From contig CANHPL010000001.1 of assembly GCA_947462685.1 (NCBI GenBank), positions 1-64,000 of the forward strand: a stretch of 64,000 nt of DNA, written 5' to 3'. Position numbers and translations under genes: made by a program. Below, in pieces: positions 1 to 10,239 of this stretch (within the stretch, counting starts at the first letter, position 1; each line of letters starts with the position of its first letter). The notes below the pieces were generated by a model, which had not been told where the DNA came from, ran no database searches, and was given only the letters and a program-made list of their open reading frames with translations. Origin of the DNA: Burkholderiaceae bacterium. Lineage in GTDB: Bacteria; Pseudomonadota; Gammaproteobacteria; Burkholderiales; Burkholderiaceae.

Positions 1-1
1 C

Positions 2-151
2 TATAAAGCTAAAACTGTGATTGTGAACAAACGCTCCATGGCTTCAGGTTACGCTGGCTTAGATAACGAACTTTTCTACATGGATAAAACCATGATGGTC
101 TTTGGTGATGCGAAGAAGGTCATTGAGGATATGGTCAAAGCGGTTGAGTAA
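2..151 (+). CDS. pntB: NAD(P) transhydrogenase subunit beta, C-terminal fragment
   Basis: This is a partial gene cut by the left window edge; 49 codons and a TAA stop are visible. The translation contains VNKRSMASGYAG, NELFYMDKTMMVFGDAKK and a short helical end, which matches the C-terminus of the NADP(H)-binding domain III of PntB (E. coli has KRSMNTGYAG and MLFGDAKA at the same place). PntB with PntA forms the inner-membrane proton-translocating transhydrogenase that makes NADPH from NADH. The segment seen lies on the cytoplasmic NADP(H)-binding face. The rest of the gene and its partner pntA would lie to the left. No terminator is obvious before the next reading frame 28 bases downstream. 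Confidence 0.9.
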   Translation, partial: YKAKTVIVNKRSMASGYAGLDNELFYMDKTMMVFGDAKKVIEDMVKAVE

Positions 152-178
152 CTTTAAAGCTCTAGCTACTTAATCCAT

Positions 179-724
179 ATGAGGATTACTAAAATTTTTG
201 GTAAATATTTATTCATTGGATTGCTTCAGCTTATTTTTAATGTTGTAGGATTTGCTGCCACGCAGTGTCAAACGGATTCAATTCAACTGCGGACCAGTAG
301 TAATACAATTGCATATATTAAGGAAGCATATGAGTGTTTTGGATACTACAATCGCGATACGAGAAAAAATAACGGTGACGCTTGCTTAACTTTTCAGGCG
401 GCCAGCAACCAAGTTGCTTTGATTTCTAAAAACACAAACAACGATATTCGCTTAATTGGTGGTCGAGGTTTGGTCGTCAATATAAATAATCAAAAATACG
501 TAATATCTGAGTTTTTCAATGTTGGTTCACCTTTTTTTATTCAAGACATCGAAGTTTTCAACACAAAGATTTATAGTGACCTTCGTAAAACCATCAAAGT
601 CACTTCTATGAGTAGTCAATCCTTGGTTGATAAAGGCAATCTTAGTTTTAATTTTTCAGAAAATAGCTATCTTTCTTTACCTCAAATGAAAAATTTAACC
701 TTGAAGTTTAATAGTTGTAACTAG
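179..724 (+). CDS. hypothetical secreted protein, 181 aa
   Basis: No family is recognised. The first ~27 residues form a signal peptide: basic start (MRITKIFGKY), hydrophobic core (LFIGLLQLIFNVVG) and an AxA-like end at FAA before TQCQTD. The mature part has cysteines near residues 30, 53, 69 and the penultimate position, which would allow two disulfides, and is otherwise polar and beta-rich. The predicted location is periplasmic or extracellular. No good Shine-Dalgarno is visible before the ATG, so the start is chosen from the signal peptide. It is followed by another unrecognised secreted protein in the same direction after 90 bases of AT-rich DNA. Codon use is very AT-rich, as in that neighbour. 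Confidence 0.6.
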   Translation: MRITKIFGKYLFIGLLQLIFNVVGFAATQCQTDSIQLRTSSNTIAYIKEAYECFGYYNRDTRKNNGDACLTFQAASNQVALISKNTNNDIRLIGGRGLVVNINNQKYVISEFFNVGSPFFIQDIEVFNTKIYSDLRKTIKVTSMSSQSLVDKGNLSFNFSENSYLSLPQMKNLTLKFNSCN

Positions 725-814
725 GCAATTAAATACAATTTGATATTATTCAATCCATTTTTGGTCATTCTAAGTTATTCTTAAATTTCTTTAGTATGTA
801 ATTCATCATTTTTA

Positions 815-2521
815 ATGATTAGCTATCCAATGTTTATCAAAGCACTTCGCATAATCTTTTTTTCGTATTTATTCTCCATAATAAATACTTGCTATTCTGC
901 ATCTTTTTTCTTTCCAGATATAAATCCTACTTTTTATCCTAGAGAAGCTCCAGCTTTTCTGGTTGATGGTTCCGGCAACGATGGCTACATTTCGATTACC
1001 TCAGAAGTAATTCCTGTATCAAGCTGTGTCTCACTTGCTAATAAAAATTTTTGGGGGAGTGAAAAAACACAATTACTTATTTCAATTACCCAAAGTGGCT
1101 TTTTAGGTCAAGCAGAAGAAATCGAGATTCCCATTGCCACATTTGATGGTCGTGACAAAGGCAATCAATGTGCATCACTCAGTACGATTCCTCTCAAAAT
1201 TGTATCTAACTCGTTATTAAAACCTTTTTCGAAATTAAACCCAGGGAATCTTTCTCTAGTTGTTAACGTAAAAACTGCAACAGATACTAATAATGATTTA
1301 ATCGGTTCAGCTCAGTTTTTATTAGGCGCTGCCGCTATTTTTGCTACTGGTGGTGTAGCTGCAACCTCGATTGCAGGAGTGACCTCTGCACTATCAAATC
1401 CTGTTCTCTCAGATGCCCAAAAACGTACTCAAGATATGTTAAAGGGAAGTCTCAATGGTAAAGTTCCTATCACTTTTGGCTGGCCTGAGTTGCGCAATGG
1501 TATTGAGAAAATAGATATTCCTATTTTTCGGGCTGAGGGTTCATTGGGTAACACTCCAGATAAAAAAATCCAAGCCATTCAGATGGATCCCAAAGCAGAT
1601 AAAACACAGTTACTGACTGTTAATCTATCTTTTAACTATACCAAGTCTATCTTTGACCCTTCAGCTTCAGGTATTAATGATTTCCCTAACCGAGAAGGGC
1701 TTTCCTCTAGCAATGTATTAAATCATCCAACTTTGCGAGGAAACCAAAATTTCTTACAGTTGCTCAATGATAAGTCACCAAGTCTTTTACAAATGTTAAG
1801 TTCTGCTGAGGGCAACACATTAACCAATACCTGTAGTATTGGTTTTGAAAAATTAAAAAATTCAGGGCTGAATAATTTAGATACAGCAATTGTGATGAAG
1901 TCGTTTTTAGATGAAGCAAAAAAAGGAAGTGATTGGTATTTAAAGCCTAATATAGTTAAAGCCTGTTTTTCTCAAGCGCCTAATGTGCAGGCCTTTTTGC
2001 CTATCGTTTATGGTGATGGCGTACCAAAATTTGTCATCGGTGATGTGCAAGATGGTTTTGGTAATGCCTATCAAAACTGGAAGGATGCTGTAGGGCCAGT
2101 TCTGAGTAATTTTAGAAATGCCCTGTTATCTAAAGATGATCGCTTTAATGCCATTGCTCAATTCAATGGAGGCGCAGATATAGAACTTAGTTTTGCAAAT
2201 GATGTAACGCCTTGGAAAAAATCCGTTGAATCACCCAATACTCTCAGTGGTATTCGTCTGTTGTCAGAAAAAAATATAGCCAATATGGGATGTTTTACCT
2301 ACAAAGACGTTGCTAACTTAAATATAAAAAACTTAGGTTCTTATGCAATTTTGGTTGATGAGAACCAATTGCCATGGATTGCTTTTATTCAACTATCAGA
2401 TGATAGTAAAGCCAAAATTAATAAAATCAAAATTTCGCAATTAAGCACTGACTGGAAGGCTTATTTCAAACGCATTCAGTTCCCTGGTGGTGAGTGCGAT
2501 GGGATCATGAGTAAATTTTAA
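815..2521 (+). CDS. hypothetical exported protein, 568 aa
   Basis: No family is recognised. An N-terminal hydrophobic stretch (about residues 10-28, ending CYSASFFFP) reads as a signal peptide. Residues ~162-190 form a second, Gly/Ala-rich hydrophobic segment (GSAQFLLGAAAIFATGGVAA) that could be a membrane or pore-like helix. The remainder is soluble, with cysteines near residues 70, 118, 340, 385, 492 and 560. The start may be M1 or M6 (MFIKALRIIF); both keep the signal peptide. Its stop codon overlaps the stop of the convergent NodT-like gene by 4 bases. A surface or periplasmic role is inferred only from the signal peptide. Confidence 0.55.
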   Translation: MISYPMFIKALRIIFFSYLFSIINTCYSASFFFPDINPTFYPREAPAFLVDGSGNDGYISITSEVIPVSSCVSLANKNFWGSEKTQLLISITQSGFLGQAEEIEIPIATFDGRDKGNQCASLSTIPLKIVSNSLLKPFSKLNPGNLSLVVNVKTATDTNNDLIGSAQFLLGAAAIFATGGVAATSIAGVTSALSNPVLSDAQKRTQDMLKGSLNGKVPITFGWPELRNGIEKIDIPIFRAEGSLGNTPDKKIQAIQMDPKADKTQLLTVNLSFNYTKSIFDPSASGINDFPNREGLSSSNVLNHPTLRGNQNFLQLLNDKSPSLLQMLSSAEGNTLTNTCSIGFEKLKNSGLNNLDTAIVMKSFLDEAKKGSDWYLKPNIVKACFSQAPNVQAFLPIVYGDGVPKFVIGDVQDGFGNAYQNWKDAVGPVLSNFRNALLSKDDRFNAIAQFNGGADIELSFANDVTPWKKSVESPNTLSGIRLLSEKNIANMGCFTYKDVANLNIKNLGSYAILVDENQLPWIAFIQLSDDSKAKINKIKISQLSTDWKAYFKRIQFPGGECDGIMSKF

Positions 2522-3912
2522 CGAATAACATCCTCGATAAAACGCCCTCCAAGAGACTGATGCAAATCTACGCGATTACGAAGTCTATCTCCGGAAATTT
2601 TAATTAAGTTACTTTTTGTATTTGCTAGAACAATTTCCTGTTGTAATACCTGAAAATGATCTGATTTTCCAACACGATATTTTTGTTGCTCATAATCTAC
2701 CGACTTAGCCATATGATTTGTTTGAGAAGCTAAAGCATTTTGGCGATTTTTAAGTTTTAAATCATTATCAAGTGTGGCCTCCACCTCACTCAGAGCATTG
2801 AGCGAGGCCCTTGCATATTGCCCAAGAACTTCCTCTTGCTTCGCTGTCTTAATCTCTTGATTTGCTTTTAACTGTCCACCCATAAATAGCGGTACAAAAA
2901 TGGAACCCGTCAAACTACTAATGGGATTATTAATGCCTGAGGAAAGAGTAATGGCTGAATCTTGAATATAACCCACACCTCCGGAAATTTTTAGTGATGG
3001 TAAGCGAGCTTTTTTTGCTTCTTCGACATCATAAAATGCTGCGTTATATCTTTGCTGAGCAGCTAGAACGTCAGGTCTTCTAGCAATAATCTCTGAGGGT
3101 ATACCTGCCGGGATCTCAGTGATAGGATTTGGAAAAACATTATTTGCGTCAATTTGTGCTGCGGGATACTTACCTAGTAAAATTTCCATTGCACGTTTAG
3201 CTTGATTGAGTTGATATTGATAGGTAATTAATTGATTTTGATATATATCAATTGATGCTGCATTGATGCTTACATCCTGAGCTGAGTTTCTACCAACCTT
3301 TTCTCCTTGCAGTAAATATTGATTCTGCTTTTTCGCGTAATTTAACAGGCTTTCGCTTAGAGCAACTTGTTGCATTGCCTCAGAAATAGCAATCCAAGAT
3401 TTAATCACGTTGGCGGCGATGACTTGTTGTACATATACACGATCAAGCTCCGAGGCTTCAACACGTGACTGACTGGCTCCCGAAGCTGAGGCTATCCTTC
3501 CCCATAAATCTAACTCCCAATTAGCTACTAGCCCCGCCCCAGAAATTCCTGAAGTTGCGGTAGGTATGGTTGAAGTACCTAACTGTCCGCCAAGCCCTAT
3601 ATTAGGTAATCGTGTCCCCGAAATAGCCGTCAAAACACCTCTGGCCTGATCGACTCTCGTTCGTGCCATACGAATATCTAAGTTATTTACAAGAGCATCT
3701 TGAATCAATTTTTTGAGTTGAGCATCTAGCGGAAAACCTAAAGTCAATTCGTCAAACTTGCCTGGAGAAAATCCACTACTCCACTGCGGCAAAACATCTG
3801 TTTTTCCCAGTGCTAATTGAAGCATATCCGACTGCTTAGGAGGATCACTTACACATGCAAGCAGTAAACCACTAGCCACAATCGAAACGATGAAGCTTTT
3901 AAATTGACTCAT
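2518..3912 (-). CDS. NodT-family outer-membrane efflux lipoprotein
   Basis: The protein is a TolC/NodT-type trimeric outer-membrane channel that would connect a periplasmic adaptor to the outside. The signal peptide ends in a lipobox (GLLLAC, Cys20 from the chosen start), followed by two copies of the OEP fold, with typical motifs such as LDLWGRIASA near residue 130 and EIIARRPDVLAAQQR near residue 280. At about 464 aa the length is normal. The second of two in-frame ATGs is chosen because an AGGA lies six bases upstream of it, whereas it directly abuts the first ATG at 3918. It lies 8 bases downstream of the HlyD-like gene, so the two are probably co-transcribed. The substrate is unknown. 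Confidence 0.85.
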   Translation of the reverse strand: MSQFKSFIVSIVASGLLLACVSDPPKQSDMLQLALGKTDVLPQWSSGFSPGKFDELTLGFPLDAQLKKLIQDALVNNLDIRMARTRVDQARGVLTAISGTRLPNIGLGGQLGTSTIPTATSGISGAGLVANWELDLWGRIASASGASQSRVEASELDRVYVQQVIAANVIKSWIAISEAMQQVALSESLLNYAKKQNQYLLQGEKVGRNSAQDVSINAASIDIYQNQLITYQYQLNQAKRAMEILLGKYPAAQIDANNVFPNPITEIPAGIPSEIIARRPDVLAAQQRYNAAFYDVEEAKKARLPSLKISGGVGYIQDSAITLSSGINNPISSLTGSIFVPLFMGGQLKANQEIKTAKQEEVLGQYARASLNALSEVEATLDNDLKLKNRQNALASQTNHMAKSVDYEQQKYRVGKSDHFQVLQQEIVLANTKSNLIKISGDRLRNRVDLHQSLGGRFIEDVIR

Positions 3913-3920
3913 GATCATTC

Positions 3921-5072
3921 CTAGGGTAACTTAAATATCAAGTTATTCAGGATTGCATGTAAACGAATGACTAACATCCTAACAATATGAAGTGGCTTCA
4001 CATGCTCTGTATAAATTCCCCCCATACCCCTAGCACCCATTGGCATAGTCGGTATTGGCTCTCCATCCATCTCAATAGGCGTAATTTTGACAGCATATTT
4101 AAGAGGCAATGGAGCATGTAACATTTCTGCAGGAGCTGTTGGGACTATTCCTGATTGTGCAATCTGACCTTGGCTAGATGCCCAAACAATGGAATCAACC
4201 TTACCGTAAATAATTTTTCCAGGAAGAGCCTTTAATGTCAGCTCAACATCATTGCCTGGTTCCACATAACGTAGCTCATTTTGATCAAAGAAAGCAATGA
4301 TACGTTGGTCGTACCATACAAAACTCATAAGTGGTCGAAGTGGCATTGATACTGCATAGTTTCCGGGTCTTACAGTAACGGCTACGGGATAACCATCCGC
4401 AGGTGCTCGAACAGTACATGACTCTAGGTCATATTGTGCACTTTCTAATTGAGATTTAATTTGTGCAACACTAGCATTATCCTCACCCACTACTGCATTG
4501 AGTTTTAACTTTGCAGTATTTTCTGCTGATTTTGTGGCGTTGTATGCACTTTTAGCTTTCAAGACCTCAGCCTGAAAATACTCAACATCATATCGATTAC
4601 CAGCACCGGTTTTAGCTAACTCTGTTGATTCAGCTAAACGTTTATTCATTAAATCTACCTGCGCCTTTGCAGCTGAAGTATTAGCTTTAGCGGCATCATA
4701 AGTTTGCTGCAAGGACTTAGCAGAGGCTACAGTATCTTCCAGCTGGGCTTCGAGTTGACTAACTTTAAGTTGATAAGGCTTAGGGTCTATTTCAATCAAA
4801 ATATCCCCTTTTTTCACCATCGTATTTCCTTCAACAGCCACTTTCGTAATCGTACCTTGAACTCGTGGCACTACTTCGGTAACAAAATTAATCACCCTTA
4901 CATCTTCTGTTCCTGGAGTAATAATATTTACAGTAAAAATAATCGTCGCCAACAATACAAAACCGCCAATAGCAGAACCAATTTGCGACTTAATATTCCA
5001 TGGAAACCACTTTTTCTTAATGAAGACAAACCAAATAATTGCAGCATAACCACCAAGTATGAGTTCTAACAT
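3921..5072 (-). CDS. HlyD/YibH-type membrane fusion protein
   Basis: This is a periplasmic adaptor anchored in the inner membrane. The N-terminus has two hydrophobic segments (about residues 5-18 and 33-52). These are followed by the biotinyl-lipoyl-like half motif (VPRVQGTITKVAVEGNTMV and GDILIEIDPKPY, residues ~65-100), a long alpha-helical hairpin rich in Ala, Lys and Gln (~100-215), and the second lipoyl half (CTVRAPADGYPV) with a beta-barrel domain. The arrangement next to a DUF3302 gene matches E. coli yibH-yibI, so it is most likely YibH-like. It sits 3 bases after the DUF3302 gene and 8 bases before the NodT-like gene. The usual third partner, an inner-membrane pump, is not next to it. 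Confidence 0.85.
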   Translation of the reverse strand: MLELILGGYAAIIWFVFIKKKWFPWNIKSQIGSAIGGFVLLATIIFTVNIITPGTEDVRVINFVTEVVPRVQGTITKVAVEGNTMVKKGDILIEIDPKPYQLKVSQLEAQLEDTVASAKSLQQTYDAAKANTSAAKAQVDLMNKRLAESTELAKTGAGNRYDVEYFQAEVLKAKSAYNATKSAENTAKLKLNAVVGEDNASVAQIKSQLESAQYDLESCTVRAPADGYPVAVTVRPGNYAVSMPLRPLMSFVWYDQRIIAFFDQNELRYVEPGNDVELTLKALPGKIIYGKVDSIVWASSQGQIAQSGIVPTAPAEMLHAPLPLKYAVKITPIEMDGEPIPTMPMGARGMGGIYTEHVKPLHIVRMLVIRLHAILNNLIFKLP

Positions 5073-5075
5073 AGA

Positions 5076-5573
5076 TTAAGACCCCACCACTTGATTTGGA
5101 TTTTGATCTAAGACTTTTTCTCTCCTCGCTTCTAATCCGTAAAGTTTTTCCTTTAGATTCGTAATTTCATTATCAATTTTGGCAAGGCTCAAAGGCTTAT
5201 CGGCATGTTCACTCTCAGGGTCCAAATAATATTCGTCGGACTTATCAGTGCCATAAGCTATTTTATGTAATACAGGTTTTGAATATGCCAAGATCCATGC
5301 CAACGGCCATAAAATCCCTCCAAAGACAATGGACATAAGACAGATGACTTGAATCAATTTTGCCTGAGGATGATGTACTTTTTCAGCATATATTTCTGGA
5401 AGGATATGTACTTTCCAGAAGATATATATCACCGCAACTGGAACGATTAAGATCACCAACCATACCATGTAGTCAGCCAAAATTTGTTCAAAATGTCTTG
5501 TTGCCCCAGCAGCATAAACACTAAATGGGAGACCACATATCAAGGGTGCTAGTAAATGTCTAATTTTTAACAT
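5076..5573 (-). CDS. DUF3302 (YibI-like) inner-membrane protein
   Basis: This is a small membrane protein with two or three hydrophobic segments (MVWLVILIVPVAVIYIFW and LIQVICLMSIVFGGILWPL), then a charged C-terminal coiled-coil-like tail with EITNLKEKLYGLEARREKV. The pattern WKVHILPE..AEK..HPQ is typical of DUF3302 proteins such as E. coli YibI. The start at MLKIRHLL is preferred because it yields a clean signal-like N-terminus (PFSVYAAGA). A further upstream ATG at 5621 lies inside the groEL terminator hairpin. It is the first gene of a three-gene unit with the YibH-like adaptor and the NodT-like channel. Its role in transport is not established. Confidence 0.75.
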   Translation of the reverse strand: MLKIRHLLAPLICGLPFSVYAAGATRHFEQILADYMVWLVILIVPVAVIYIFWKVHILPEIYAEKVHHPQAKLIQVICLMSIVFGGILWPLAWILAYSKPVLHKIAYGTDKSDEYYLDPESEHADKPLSLAKIDNEITNLKEKLYGLEARREKVLDQNPNQVVGS

Positions 5574-5610
5574 TTGATTAATATACATTATTTTTATAAA
5601 TATATTTATA

Positions 5611-5636
5611 AAAAAAGGCACCCAAGGGTGCCTTTC
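5611..5636 (-). terminator. Rho-independent terminator after groEL
   Basis: The strand carrying groEL reads a GC-rich stem AAAGGCAC / GTGCCTTT with a short apical CC..GG extension, followed by a run of Ts. The position, 20 bases after the groEL stop, fits termination of groES-groEL transcription. Confidence 0.85.
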
Positions 5637-5655
5637 TACAGAGCCTTAGGGCAAA

Positions 5656-7317
<1,662 letters not shown>

Positions 7318-7333
7318 CTACTGAATATGATTC

Positions 7334-7624
7334 TTATTTTTGAACAACGGCCATGATGTCTTCTTCACGCATTACTAGAAGTTCATCACCATCCACTTTT
7401 ACGGTTTGTCCAGCATACTTGCCAAACAAGACACGGTCGCCAACTTTAACGTCTACGTTAATGTGTTTACCAGAGTCATCTTTTTTACCTGGACCAACAG
7501 CAAGAACTTCACCCTGGTCAGGTTTTTCTGCTGCATTTTCAGGAATAACAATACCTGAAGCAGTTTTTGTTTCGTTATCTAAACGTTTGATGATCACACG
7601 ATCATGCAAAGGACGTAAGTTCAT
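7334..7624 (-). CDS. groES: 10-kDa co-chaperonin GroES
   Basis: This 96-residue protein is the heptameric lid of GroEL. The whole family pattern is present: [16 protein letters not shown] at the start, the mobile loop with [22 protein letters not shown] and the C-terminal [22 protein letters not shown] ribosome-binding site sits just upstream of the ATG. It is the first gene of the groESL operon. The leader carries a CIRCE operator 62-88 bases upstream of the start codon. Confidence 0.99.
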   Translation of the reverse strand: MNLRPLHDRVIIKRLDNETKTASGIVIPENAAEKPDQGEVLAVGPGKKDDSGKHINVDVKVGDRVLFGKYAGQTVKVDGDELLVMREEDIMAVVQK

Positions 7625-7685
7625 GCATTCTCCTCAATTAAAAAAATAAATAGTACCAATTTGACATCAACTCAGGTCTTGCTTG

Positions 7686-7712
7686 TTAGCACTCTATCCG
7701 GTTGATTGCTAA
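7686..7712 (-). promoter_or_regulatory. CIRCE operator (HrcA site) of groESL
   Basis: TTAGCACTC, nine bases, GATTGCTAA: this matches the CIRCE consensus TTAGCACTC-N9-GAGTGCTAA in 17 of 18 positions. It lies immediately downstream of the groES -10 box, where bound HrcA repressor would block transcription. That HrcA exists elsewhere in the genome is inferred. Confidence 0.93.
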
Positions 7713-7715
7713 CAG

Positions 7716-7744
7716 AGTATAAAGAGACTTTTAAAACTTTGCAA
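7716..7744 (-). promoter_or_regulatory. groESL promoter
   Basis: On the minus strand TTGCAA is followed after exactly 17 bases by TATACT, a good sigma70-type pair. The -35 region reads CTTGCAA, which also partly resembles a sigma32 -35 box, but the sigma32 -10 pattern (CCCCAT) is not seen. The CIRCE operator starts four bases downstream of the -10 hexamer. Confidence 0.75.
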
Positions 7745-7921
7745 GTAGAGCATTATTTTTAGCCCCTAATTAATTTATATGATTGATTTTATTCAATTTA
7801 TTTAATAATTCATTGCAATAGCATTAAAGACAGTAATCATTCACTTTCTATGTTTTGTAATTGACGTTTAGGTTGAGTTATGGGTTAATCTTGAAAACAA
7901 TCACTCATTACGAAAGATGCC

Positions 7922-8587
7922 ATGACAAACGGTTATTCAATTACAGAACGCACACCTGCCCTTAAAGAGGACATCAAAGCTTTAGAAGGTATTCCTACCT
8001 CTATCCTTAGTGATAGTCTTGGGCGTTATTTAGTTGCAAAGCAAATATTGCCGATCAATAAAAAACCCTTACATATTTGCGCGAATGCGTTTACTGTTGA
8101 AGTGCGCTCTGGTGATAATTTAATGATTCATAAAGCCCTGCAAATGATTATGCCGGGGGATGCTTTGGTAATTGCTGGTGACGGTGAAATAGATCGGGCT
8201 TTATTTGGAGAAATCCTAATGACAATTGCCAAAAAAAGGGGGGCGATTGCTGCAGTCGTCGATGGTGCAGTGCGTGATGTAGATGCTTTTGATCGTGAAT
8301 CATTTCCATGCTGGGCAAAAGGCATCTCTTTAAGAGGTCCTTTCAAGGATGGCCCAGGAACTATTAATCAACCTGTTCATATTGGTGGGATGCTTGTAAA
8401 TCCAGGAGATATTATCGTTGGTGACATCGATGGTGTTATCGCTATCCCTAGACATTTAGCGAAAGAAGCTATTCTTCTTGGAAAAGAAAAGCAAACACAG
8501 GAAGAAACTACGATTGCCGCTATTCTAAATGGAAGCTATGACGATTCTTGGGTTGATAAAGTTTTAAAACTAAAGAATGCTCTTTAA
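7922..8587 (+). CDS. RraA/4-hydroxy-4-methyl-2-oxoglutarate aldolase-like protein
   Basis: The 221-residue protein belongs to the RraA-like fold family. Features seen: a PTSILSDSLGR segment near residue 27, the phosphate/metal-site loop GEILMTIAKKRGAIAAVVDG (~96-115) followed by AVRDVDAF, and GDIIVGDIDGVIAIPR near residue 160. In metal-dependent HMG/CHA aldolases, the G-x-x-x-x motif followed by R-D (here VRD) binds pyruvate and Mg2+. That motif is intact, so an aldolase or decarboxylase role in aromatic or organic acid breakdown is more likely than an RNase E inhibitor role. It is followed by a Bug-type binding protein in the same direction, which may share a substrate pathway. The exact substrate cannot be told. 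Confidence 0.8.
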   Translation: MTNGYSITERTPALKEDIKALEGIPTSILSDSLGRYLVAKQILPINKKPLHICANAFTVEVRSGDNLMIHKALQMIMPGDALVIAGDGEIDRALFGEILMTIAKKRGAIAAVVDGAVRDVDAFDRESFPCWAKGISLRGPFKDGPGTINQPVHIGGMLVNPGDIIVGDIDGVIAIPRHLAKEAILLGKEKQTQEETTIAAILNGSYDDSWVDKVLKLKNAL

Positions 8588-8692
8588 GTCCCTATTAATG
8601 GTAAGCTTAAATGACTTTAAATGTGATAATGCAAATTAAAAATAAAAGTGCGGGGTAAATTCCTCAGCACAAATAACTCGGGGACGCCACTA

Positions 8693-9661
8693 ATGAAAAA
8701 TATTTTAAGTTTTATATTTCTTATTCTTTCCATCTATTTACCTGTAAATGCTGAAGAAGCATTTCCCAATAAACCAATTACTATTATTAATCCCAACCCA
8801 CCGGGTGGCTTTGTAGATAATGTGGGTAGAAGTCTTGCTATTGCTTTACAAAAAACATTTAAGCAGCCTGTCCTAATTATTAACAAACCTGGCGCAAATG
8901 GATCAATCGGGCATGCCTTTGTCGCAAATGCAGCTCCTGATGGTTACACGCTATTATTAACATCACCGTCACTTGCCACTCAACCCGCAATTGATGCACT
9001 CTTTAATCGCCCACCATCATATTCACTCAATAAAATTGTTCCTATCGCACAAATTACTTCAGATCCAGCCATTATTTTGGTTAATCCAGACACGGGAGTA
9101 AAAACTATTCAAGAGTTTATAAAAAAAGCATCGACTAGCAAAGATTATCTCGCTATTTCCTCCTCAGGTACTTATGGAGCTACGCACTTACCAATGGCAA
9201 TGTTAGAAAATGCCGCCGGAATTAAGTTGAAGCATATACCCACAAGTGGTGGAGCTCCTGCAATTACCTTAGCCATTGGTGGGCATGTCAATGCATTAGC
9301 ATCAGCTCCTAGCGTAGCCTATCCACAAGCTCAGGCTAATCGGCTTATTCCTATTGCTCAAACTGGGAGTAAAAGATCAGTACCGTTTTTGGATACTCCA
9401 ACATTAAAAGAGAGCAATATCAATGTTGAATATTCTTTATGGACCTCCTTGTTTGCTCCCGCTAATTTACCACCCCAAATTCAACAACAAATAACCCAAG
9501 CAGTTAGGGAAGCTGTGCAAGATGAGCAATTTAAACAAGCGATGATTAAAGGAAACTCAATCCAATATTATTTGGGTGGAGATGAATTTAATACTTTCTG
9601 GAAATCTGAAGTAAAAAAACTTCAAGACACAGTTAAATTTATTGGAAAAATTGAAGAATAG
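8693..9661 (+). CDS. Bug-family (TTT) tricarboxylate-type periplasmic binding protein
   Basis: This is a periplasmic solute-binding protein of the Bug/TctC family, which is expanded in Burkholderiales. The signal peptide MKNILSFIFLILSIYLPVNAEEA begins at the chosen ATG; an in-frame ATG 45 bases upstream would put a polar extension in front of it and is less likely. Family landmarks are FPNKPITIINPNPPGG at the mature N-terminus, NKPGANGSIGHAFVANAAPDGYT, ISSSGTYGATHLPMAML and the ligand-loop region SGGAPAITLAIGGHVNA. No TctA/TctB membrane genes are adjacent, as is common for orphan Bug proteins. The ligand, probably a carboxylate, is unknown. Confidence 0.9.
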   Translation: MKNILSFIFLILSIYLPVNAEEAFPNKPITIINPNPPGGFVDNVGRSLAIALQKTFKQPVLIINKPGANGSIGHAFVANAAPDGYTLLLTSPSLATQPAIDALFNRPPSYSLNKIVPIAQITSDPAIILVNPDTGVKTIQEFIKKASTSKDYLAISSSGTYGATHLPMAMLENAAGIKLKHIPTSGGAPAITLAIGGHVNALASAPSVAYPQAQANRLIPIAQTGSKRSVPFLDTPTLKESNINVEYSLWTSLFAPANLPPQIQQQITQAVREAVQDEQFKQAMIKGNSIQYYLGGDEFNTFWKSEVKKLQDTVKFIGKIEE

Positions 9662-9690
9662 ATTTGAATAGAAAATTCTTTCATCAATCA

Positions 9691-10068
9691 CTAGTTCAGA
9701 CCTTTCAAAATAAGATAAATTAGAACAACTAATTGAATCAGATTAATCACAACACTTAATCCATGTAAATAACCAAAGCGTTTTTTCAAATTATTATCTT
9801 TAGCATAATTAATGCGCGGGGTAAGAACCCACAATGAAAATGCAAATAAACCACTGCACCCGTAAGCCCCAAAAGTAAGCATTTGATCCGCGCTAATCAG
9901 TGCGGCAATAAAACAGAGCAAACCCAAAATAAGATAGTATTTCGGAAAAAATTTTCTGACGTAAGCACTAGACCACTCTTTTGGTAAAACCGAGAATACT
10001 GTTGGCGCAACCGCAATAGTAAAAAAAATCATAATGCCAACTACTGCCGAGAGAATATATTGACTCAT
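9691..10068 (-). CDS. DUF4149-type small membrane protein
   Basis: This is a 125-residue integral membrane protein with four hydrophobic segments (about residues 5-25, 45-63, 66-86 and 102-122). The motif FFTIAVAPTVFSVLPKEWSSAYVRKFFPKYY in the first third is characteristic of DUF4149/TMEM205-like proteins. It is convergent with the Bug-type gene and no operon partner is evident. The function is unknown for the family. Confidence 0.75.
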   Translation of the reverse strand: MSQYILSAVVGIMIFFTIAVAPTVFSVLPKEWSSAYVRKFFPKYYLILGLLCFIAALISADQMLTFGAYGCSGLFAFSLWVLTPRINYAKDNNLKKRFGYLHGLSVVINLIQLVVLIYLILKGLN

Positions 10069-10239
10069 TTATTTAACTCTTAATAGAAAAGCACCATCAT
10101 ACGAAATTCATAAAGCCATTGGGCAAATAAGGTTTATTTTAAGAATTTACCTACCCAATAATCAGCATGTCCCTCTTTTCTTAAGATAGTTTCGTGGTCT
10201 AGACTCGAAAAACCAATATCAACATGACTCAAGGAGCAT

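Noticed and set aside
4704..5069. 121-codon open frame opposite the HlyD-type gene
   Set aside because: Antisense to a well-supported gene and with no family pattern.
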